DNA from: Aphrophora alni
Lineage: Eukaryota > Arthropoda > Insecta > Hemiptera > Aphrophoridae
Assembly (NCBI GenBank): GCA_963513935.1
Contig: OY740768.1
Coordinates: 34,222,216-34,286,215, forward strand
Reading direction: 5' to 3'
Length of the DNA stretch: 64,000 bases
The notes beneath the pieces are model-generated. The model had not been told where the DNA came from, ran no database searches, and was given only the letters and a program-made list of their open reading frames with translations. Positions 56,741 to 64,000 of the stretch are shown piece by piece (position 1 is the first letter of the stretch; every line of letters starts with the position of its first letter). The translations under genes and the position numbers were made by a program.

Positions 56741-58625
56741 TCTCTCCATACATACCATATTCTTAATTGCATATACATAACTGTTTTACCAAACAATAAC
56801 ATTAAATTGGAACTTTGACCCACAACGTGGTAGAACTTGTTTCACTTAATTTAACCTACAAGTACAAATTACTTCGAATTTATACGAAATAAAATTATAC
56901 ATTTCCACCACAGCCCCTCTTCATAACTACAACAGAATACACATAAACGCAGAACACAAGAAGTATTAATTCGTTAGATAACAGTCTGAAATTATTAATT
57001 TTATTACCGATTAAATTCTGTCCCCTCAACGTTTTACTGTATTTGATTTGTTTGGTTTGGTTTGGTTGGATTGGACACCTGCTTGAAAAGGGCGAATGAA
57101 GATGAAACAGTGAACAGTGCAAAAGTGGAATGAACTGAAATACATCTAAATTTATACCTAACTTGATAACTTGAATGATGTGATAAACAGTTATTTATAT
57201 CTATATAAATGTCTATATAAATGAAGAAAAATTTATCAAAGTTTGTAAAATCAATTCTTAGAAAACGTGTATGTTCCATTTTGATCTTATAGCATGTACT
57301 CAAATTTAAGTTATTCAAGATATGAAAAAAATAAATAAAATCTTCAAATGTTAGTCAAATTTATATGCTCAAATATCAAATTTGATAACATTCAACCCAT
57401 CGATTTTTAGAGAAATGGTAACCAATACCATGGTAATGCTAATTTAAAAAAATTGTTTACCTTTTTAACACTTTTAGAAAGATATAAAAAGTCTTATAAT
57501 GGGACAGAAAATAGCATTGTTGAGTTTTAAGGATACATTCGTTTTTAGACTCTCTTCCACCTAGTAAATTTTTTTTAATCATGTCTGTAGTTCGTGTGTG
57601 TGGACCAAACGGGTCTACCGATTTTTATCAAATAATATGGTATGTGAGCACTTTTTTGTTTAGCCTCGAAGAAATATTTCAATAACTCAGAATTAGGGGG
57701 TAGCTGCTTTAATAATAATAATGATCCAAAAATATGTATTTGCCATCATCTCTATAAAAATGCTGGTTTCGGAGTTCTCAGTTGAAATAATAATATATGA
57801 ACCATGAACGCCAACCTAAAAGTTCGAATACCTCAAAATCTTAATTTTGAGTTTTAGTCTTGTTGGCGACCAGTGTTTTAAATTCTAGTTGTATGGGATT
57901 TGAATTGTACCATGGTTAAATGTCAAGTGACAATGTTTGTGAGATTATTTTCCACTCTTCATTCGTTTAAAATACTTTGTTTTAACCATTTTACAAGACA
58001 ATGCAATTTTAGCTAAAACATTTCAAAATATATCTACGTTTGCGTAATAACTAACCTACCTCAACTAAATTACGCAAATCAAAGTGTAAACAAACATCAG
58101 CTGCAGCTGAGATAATTATAATACTAGTGGTACCATTTTAATTTTATAAGTTAACAGATTTGCTTTATGAAGCAATTTTTTCGGTTTATACAAAAAACAA
58201 AAATATTACATTACTTTATAAACTTTATTTTAACGTTTGAAACATCTCCCAAAGTCCATACTATTATTTGTTTTAATTGTTGTTTTGACCGTATTTATTA
58301 CTTTATCTAGGGCGTTGTCGGTGTTATCTCATATTATTTATTTCTTGTTTTCCTTTCTCCTTTTAAGTTTGTTTATCTATGCTTCTGTATGACCATGCGT
58401 TTATTCTATTACTGTTCCAATTTCCAATAACTGACAATTGCAACTTGCAACATTGCAACTGTAAACGCAAAGTTAGTCACAAGTAGTCAGCTATTTAAGT
58501 TAATTCGGAATACTGTAAGTTAGTTTTAAATAACAAAGATTGTTTATACAGTTTATCTTTACGTTTGTTCTGTATCAAATCAAACAATTATAGTTTGTGT
58601 ATGTGTTCCAATTTTGTTTTATAAA
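56741..58625. other. Non-coding; upstream region of the flavin reductase gene
   Basis: No gene was seen up to the reductase start. The last 200 bp would contain its 5' UTR and promoter; no specific element could be singled out. Minus-strand frames near 56.9-57.3 kb have no recognisable domain. Confidence 0.4.
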
Positions 58626-58698
58626 ATGAAAAATATTGCAGTGTTTGGTGCAACCGGCATGACTGGTCTTTGTGTATTAAAAGAAGCTCTAAATCAAG
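58626..58698 (+). CDS. Flavin reductase (NADPH)/biliverdin reductase B, exon 1
   Basis: Starts MKNIAVFGATGMTGLCVLKE, the Rossmann-fold N-terminus with the GxxGxxG dinucleotide-binding loop (GATGMTG) that characterises BLVRB and related NAD(P)-binding proteins. The enzyme is a cytosolic NADPH-dependent reductase of flavins and biliverdin IX-beta, about 200-210 residues in animals. The start fits because the motif begins at residue 4-5 as in the family. The exon ends AATCAAG followed by GTAAAAAT, splitting a codon after one base, in agreement with exon 2. The full gene continues beyond the right edge. Confidence 0.88.
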
Positions 58699-58848
58699 GT
58701 AAAAATATTTTCTAAATATATTAATTAATCAAGAGTATTGAATCGTTTATTATAATAGTAGACATTTGAATAGAGTAATTTCCAGATTTTATTATTTTTC
58801 TAGATAAGATATTTTGATCAAATGACTAAATTTTTGGTTAATATGCAG

Positions 58849-59040
58849 AAGGCCCGATCGATTTAAGTGAAATCTCGGGATTTCGTCTTCAAAATAGCGT
58901 TTATTCGATAATTTCAATACTTCTTAACAACGCTGTTCACGTTTTTATGTTTCCAAATTCATTATTTCTGTCCGAAAACAGCGGTTTTAAATGACTGTTT
59001 TATGATATTTTGAGGTTATTTCGACAAATATTTCATCAAT
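58849..59040 (-). repeat. Dispersed repeat, copy 3 (inverted)
   Basis: Read on the minus strand it shows AAACGCTATTTTGAAGACGA and ATCCCGAGATTTCACTTAAA, then TCGATCGGG, matching the core of copies 1, 2 and 4. Confidence 0.65.
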
Positions 59041-59739
59041 TTTAAGTAAAACCGGTAATTGTTTACAAAGAAACTTTTTTTGCAATTTTTTTAACATGTT
59101 CTACATAACTTGTTTGTTTAGAAATAAAATAAGTTTTCAATGCGGAGCTAATTTTTTCACTGAAATTTCAAAACCAGGATTCAATGCATTTATGTCTCAA
59201 AGTCAAGCAACATTGAGCATGGTTAGTACTTGGATGGGTGACTGCTTGAGAAATAATGCACAATTTCTTCTTTTTTATAAATTTATGCTTAGGTTAAGTA
59301 AGGTGGCTATATATATTATTTATATGGTTTAATCTGATGTCAATTGATTTTTGTAGGCACGAAGTCTCAATCTTTTACGAATAACATTTGGGAAACAAAA
59401 CTTTGTTCTTTTCTCTTCTATTTGACGTTTAAATCATTTAGTTATTAAAACTAATAGTCCTCAAGCAAAGGCCGTTTGAAATCCTGGCATTCTTTTTCGG
59501 AGACTCTGTATATATAGCCTATATATGGTTACCTAACTACACCTAAACTTAAATATGGTCAAAGAACTATAGATATATATTTACCTAACTTTACCTATAG
59601 TTCATTTACTAAGTCAGTCATTTTCAGAGACGTAGTCATTATGAATCTTATATCATAGACGTAGTTAGTATCAACCTATATTAGTGAATGAAATGCACTG
59701 GTGTTCCACAAGTGATTTCAATATGACTACATGCTAGTA

Positions 59740-59910
59740 AATGTTACAAATTTGACAATTTTTAAGATTGTTAAGTAAATAATAAATTGTGCGAGATAAA
59801 AAACCACCTGGTTTGTTAATGATTGAAATTATCGAAAAATGCTATTTTGAAGATGAATTGCTGAGATTTTACACTTAAATCGATCAAGCAACTTTCCTGC
59901 ATATTTACCA
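59740..59910 (+). repeat. Dispersed repeat, copy 4
   Basis: Shows GATAAAAAACCACCTGGTTT, ATGCTATTTTGAAGATGAAT and TGCTGAGATTTTACACTTAA followed by ATCGAT, in the same order as copy 2. Confidence 0.65.
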
Positions 59911-61731
59911 AATTTTTTGTTCTTTTGTCTAGATACCTATATTGATGTAGCCTACTATGTGTTCTAGACTAGGTACTTTTATTGTCGGCAAATATGTAGT
60001 GTTCCTGTTGTTACGATTTACTAGCATAGTTATTGCAATTCATGTTCTACCTACTTCCTTTTGCAGCAATTAGCCTAGGTCATCCTTTATTATGCATTTC
60101 ATATTTAGATTTTACTGAAATCCATTACTTCTGTCAAAAACAATTTATTTAAAAGGATAATATCTTGGCTTTTGAGGTTAGTTCGGGTGTTGACGTTACT
60201 ACGTATGACAACTTATGAATCTATTGAATGTTTCATTCCTCGATGTTTATATTCATCCGCGTAAATAGGTCTGTTTAATGAACTGTCAAACTACCTTACC
60301 AGACCTAGTTAAAGAACTACAGGTCTGGGGGTAATTGTTTACTGTAGAGCCCCATACAAAAATAAATAAGAAAAAAAATATCAACATTGGGGCGCTTTAG
60401 TCATAAAAAGTGTATGGCATAATAAAGGACGATCTAATTGTTCTAACAGAAGGTATGTAAAATACGAATTGTATAAATTTTGCTAGTAAATCGCAACAAC
60501 AGGAACACTACATATTTACTTTATTGTCTTTGGTCTAGGTTACACCATTCACTGGATAATGTATATTGCTAGATATAATTATCTGACCAAGGTATAACCT
60601 CCCAAAGCTATGGAGTCAACTTAGTTAAGCAATATCATGATTGATTTAGTTAATTCACACGAACGAACACAAACATCACCTAACATGTCTGATTTATTAT
60701 TGTATAATCACATCTTTGCTCTAGGTTTGAGAAATCCATCTTTGTTACATTAAATATTTACAACTATTATCCCACAACCAATGATTGGTTAGATTAAGGA
60801 AAATAGAAGGAAAAAAGTAACAACATCCAGAATTACGTCTTACACATCACAATTTGTTCTTGCACATCACAATTTCTCTAAAATGTGTACTATTTTAAAT
60901 GTCTTAAAATGAGTTTGGCATTTGTTCTATATAATATTAAGAAAAACAAAATTGAACCTATAATGTATAAAATTAACATTTCCAGAAAAAAAAACTTTGT
61001 CCTATAAGATTCAATTGATAAGATTGACTGTATATTATGTATGTTTGACATATCTCAGCCTCATTGAGAAGGAAATTAATGAACCCTCTTTATTTATGAT
61101 TTGTTATATGTTATACATGACAATAATAATTACAATTGTTGAACAATAAATCCACGCTGCTGTCATTTTTATATACTTTAACATAAAATTAATGGAGTTA
61201 ACTGTAGTTCATGTTTATACCAGTTATTATCTTGCACAAATTTTCAGAATACCTAGGCTAGTGATATTACTTTTGGAGTTAATATGCTACTTTGTCAAAA
61301 TCATAACATGTGCTATGTGCATGCGCATCATGCATAGTGTTCCATATTTATTTTTGAGTTTCAAGAGTATTATTGTAAATAATTAATAATTATTAACATA
61401 AATATTTTCACAAGATCATAAAGATTACTTGTGGATATGCACAATAGGCTATATTTTTTAGCCATTGTTCATTTTGACTAATGGAAATAATGTAGTCTAC
61501 TTGAACATAAAAACTTCTACCTAATCTAACCTGTTTGCAATATTTCTGACTACTAAAATGTTTAAGAATGATATATTTCATAAATAATATAGCCATATTA
61601 ACCATGTTGGTTATAAAATTTAACTTAGTAAATCTTGGTTATAGTTTAAAAATCGTACTTAATTGGATTCTAAATTTTTTTAATATGTATTAAAGGTATC
61701 ATATTCCTATGTTAATGGTTTATTTTTTCAG

Positions 61732-61896
61732 AGTACAAAGTACGTGTTTTGTTGCGAAATCCATCCAAGTTGCCACCAGAATATGAGGGTAAAGTTGATG
61801 TTGTTAAAGGAGATGTACTAAATCAAGAAAATGTGAAAGAAACTTTAAAAGGACAAGATGCAGTTATTGTTACCTTAGGTACAAGGAATGATTTAA
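61732..61896 (+). CDS. Flavin reductase (NADPH)/biliverdin reductase B, exon 2
   Basis: A 165-bp exon after TTATTTTTTCAG, ending before GTAAGTTT. It reads YKVRVLLRNPSKLPPEYEGK, VDVVKGDVLNQENVKETLKG, and QDAVIVTLGTRNDL. The VLxR-P-SKLP, GDVL and G(Q)DAVIV-LGTRNDL segments are the conserved second and third beta-alpha units of BLVRB, with the GTRNDL loop lining the cofactor/substrate site. The phase (one base carried into the next exon) agrees with a serine following NDL as in the family. Together exons 1 and 2 give 79 residues, about the first 40 percent; the remaining exons are not in the window. Confidence 0.9.
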
Positions 61897-62481
61897 GTAA
61901 GTTTACACAATGTTCTTTATGCTTGAAATATATAGTTTTAATATATAGTTCGTCATTCTAAATTATTTAGGAATAGGCCTATACATTATTGGCACTGGTA
62001 TGTTGTTTCTAATTTTTTAACTTTACAAACCACATTAAAAATATTTGTTATCTCTAATCAATGTAAGCGTACTGTAAAAACAAATTTGTTATTCTGCGAA
62101 TATCTAATTTAAATACAATTTTCAATAATTTTGTTCCTCAGGAGCTGTATTTACATTTGTATACGTACTACTTTTTTTTTAATTTTCAGTGAGATAACAG
62201 AATTGTTTTTACCCCAAAGGGCTAAAATATAATGAATCCTGATAGAACCTAGCTGGATCTATACCTTTTTCATGCAGTCATGGGTTAAATCCTTTATTTC
62301 ATCTTTCCTATCAGGTCTCTCTTGACCAACAATTGTTCTTCTCTGACCCTGATGCTTTTAGAGTATTCTAGGAATAGGAGTCTGTTTTATTTCTTTTTTT
62401 TGTAATGTGATGAAGATTTTTTTGTCTTTAAATAACAAGGAAAAATATGTATAATATTTTTATTAATGTATATAAAATTAA
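61897..62481. other. Flavin reductase intron 2, non-coding
   Basis: No exon matching the continuation of the reductase was seen. A possible acceptor near 62814 is not followed by matching coding sequence. Confidence 0.5.
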
Positions 62482-62638
62482 GGTACTTACGTATTAACGC
62501 CACCGCAGCAACTTTGCGCATATATATATATACAAGGTTTGGCCAGGTGTTTATGTATATATATAATATATATATAGCTACCTGGCCAAACCTGTCATGA
62601 TATATAATTATATCGCAAAGTAAGCAAATATTGGTGCA

Positions 62639-62671
<33 letters not shown>

Positions 62672-62709
62672 GCGCAAAGTTGCTGAGGTGGCGTTAATAC
62701 GTAAGTACC
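62482..62709. mobile_element. Merlin-type MITE with 8-bp duplication
   Basis: 228 bp flanked by AAAATTAA on both sides (62474-62481 and 62710-62717). Inverted termini GGTACTTACGTATTAACGCC continue for about 40 bp, then a TA-rich interior with a foldback (62534-62594). GG-start and 8-bp duplication match the element at 41473, although the terminal sequences differ. No coding capacity. Confidence 0.75.
62534..62594. repeat. Foldback repeat with TA-rich loop, copy 2
   Basis: Arms AAGGTTTGGCCAGGTGTTTA and AGGTTTGGCCAGGTAGCTA (from the right), with a TA loop. The sequence following it (TCATGATATATAATTATA) also resembles that following copy 1 (TCGTGACATATAATAATA). Confidence 0.85.
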
Positions 62710-62961
62710 AAAATTAATATAGGGTGTGTGACAATTCTGAGGTAATCTAGCTGGATTTACACCTTCTTCATCTAGTCTTGGGTTAGATCCCTCTCTTTCA
62801 TTTTTTCTTACAGGTATGTATAAAGCAACTCTTGGTGATGATCGTATGATTTTTCGCCATTAACCCTCTAGAGACCAGCGACTAAATACTAGGATAATCC
62901 TATAGTACCAGGGTTTATATGTTGATTTACGCAAGCTTTTACTAAAATTGGTATAACTTCT

Positions 62962-62966
<5 letters not shown>

Positions 62967-63016
<50 letters not shown>
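62967..63016. repeat. A50 homopolymer
   Basis: A run of 50 A. The length may be unreliable. It could be a retroposed tail, but no source sequence was recognised next to it. Confidence 0.85.
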
Positions 63017-63018
<2 letters not shown>

Positions 63019-64000
63019 AGTAAAACATCATCAATTCTGGTAGTCTAAGCCCATACTAGAAACTAAAACTATGAGCTAACAAGGAATTTCTCACCTAAAG
63101 CCTGAACAGTCAAAACTAAAACTAAATACAAACTGGAACAGAATACCCGTCACAAATTTGCAAACAATTATTTTTGTAAAGGTTTAAGATAGTCAAGTGA
63201 ACTTTCTGATGTTATATTAATAACAAAATTGTCTTTTAAAATAGGTATTATGTTTTCCTTTTCTTTTTTTGATTCTTTTTTAAAACTTTTTTTTATATAT
63301 AATGATACAAATTGAGAACGCATAGAGCCTAGAAATGCACCATAAGATTTGCACTAGTACTTATGTACTAGCTCAAAATTATTACTTACCCAAAAGTATG
63401 TAGGCCTAATAGATAAATGTGATAGGTTATAGGCCTAGAATATATGAGACCTATGTATGATTTTTCATTAGGCTTCAACACAATAATATGATTTAGGAAT
63501 AGGCCTACCAAGAAAGGTAACACAATTAGGCATATTTGAGGTTAGACAGAAAGTAGACATATGAAATTTTAACCAATAAGAAAATATGTAATATAATAAA
63601 ATTATAGGTAGGCCTAGCCTTTAAATCAGATTATAAAAAAGACCAAAAATTATTCACAAGAGTAAATATAAGGAAAATGTAGTTTAAAATTTAAATACTG
63701 AATAAGCCCTATGTGTTAGAAGTTGAACAGATGATAGTTAGCCAAAACCAGAGTATTGGTTGACAATGCATTTTATATAAAATATCTATTAAATTAAAAA
63801 AAATAAAGAAACAAACTTTGTTAAAATAAAAAAAAACTTATCCAAAAGTGAAATTTGAATACTACATATTACTTAAATGAAACAATAAATTAATATAAAA
63901 ATGAACTGTGTTTTATCGTATCTTCAACCCAGAAGACAGACGCTAAGAAACTACCAATCACAGCATAGATAGCAGAGTGATATGTTCCGAAAGCAGACGT
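63017..64000. other. Intronic, non-coding
   Basis: AT-rich, with four AGGCCT hexamers between about 63403 and 63617, three of them preceded by a T and followed by A. No exon of the reductase was recognised. Confidence 0.45.

Larger units (their letters stand above)
58699..61731 (+). other. Intron 1 of the flavin reductase gene
   Basis: 3.03 kb between GTAAAAAT and TTTTTTCAG. Contains repeat copies 3 (inverted) and 4, and another AGACCTAGTTAAAGAACTAC motif at 60302. Open frames inside (59096-59332, 61192-61386) show no recognised domain. Confidence 0.8.

Noticed and set aside
62387..62677. Minus-strand 96-codon frame rich in I and Y
   Set aside because: Runs through the TA-rich MITE at 62482-62709.
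62805..62900. Possible exon 3 of the flavin reductase after TTTTTTCTTACAG
   Set aside because: The following frame does not encode the conserved continuation expected after the NDL motif and soon stops.
1..64000. tRNA or rRNA genes
   Set aside because: No cloverleaf-compatible segment with A and B boxes and no rRNA-like sequence could be recognised by eye; a tRNAscan-SE/Infernal run would decide.

Overview
The window looks like nuclear DNA of an insect. It is AT-rich and intron-rich, with GT..AG introns, and almost everything except a few short exons is transposon-derived. The mix of elements (mariner-type and DUF4817-type IS630/Tc1/mariner transposases, pogo/Tigger, piggyBac-like TTAA elements, hAT, Merlin, Ty3/gypsy and a LINE) fits a repeat-rich hemipteran-like genome. 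The order is an inference, and no rRNA or convincing tRNA gene was seen.

Three host genes are supported. (1) On the + strand, two phase-compatible exons (4974-5072 and 9830-10032) encode the end of an ionotropic glutamate receptor/ionotropic receptor: the last ligand-binding-side segment, TM4 and a short tail. The rest of the gene is not visible. (2) On the - strand, four exons (51107-51121, 50381-50483, 38868-38962, 32433-32573) join with correct splice sites and phases into an unrecognised 117-residue lysine-rich protein. Its introns hold a full-length gypsy element, a Merlin element and a Tigger element. (3) On the + strand, exons 1 and 2 (58626-58698, 61732-61896) encode the N-terminal part of flavin reductase/biliverdin reductase B. 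The gene runs off the right edge.

Layout. 1-12.3 kb: receptor exons lying between inverted copies of a long repeat that carries a GGCGCC motif, with mariner fragments, a LINE fragment and a 692-bp TTAA element. 12.3-20.3 kb: AT-rich sequence and a second, more diverged inverted pair of the same repeat family. 20.3-26 kb: - strand remains of a hAT-like DUF4371 transposase (split by a 637-bp hAT MITE with a perfect 8-bp duplication), a decayed gypsy pol, and a 53-bp tandem repeat. 28-33.5 kb: a 2.46-kb piggyBac-like TTAA element containing a Tigger derivative, and a second Tigger derivative nearby. 41-50.2 kb: an old gypsy remnant interrupted by a Merlin element, next to a young gypsy with nearly identical LTRs but a damaged pol. 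52.8-56.8 kb: a DUF4817-type transposase pseudogene, a palindrome with 291-bp arms, and a dispersed repeat family. 58-64 kb: the reductase gene and a second Merlin-type MITE.

I found no operon-like or defence-like system. The most unusual structures are the two GG-terminal elements with 8-bp duplications that share an internal foldback, the clean nested insertions whose pre-insertion frames can still be followed, the near-perfect palindrome, and the multi-copy long GGCGCC repeat that brackets host exons.
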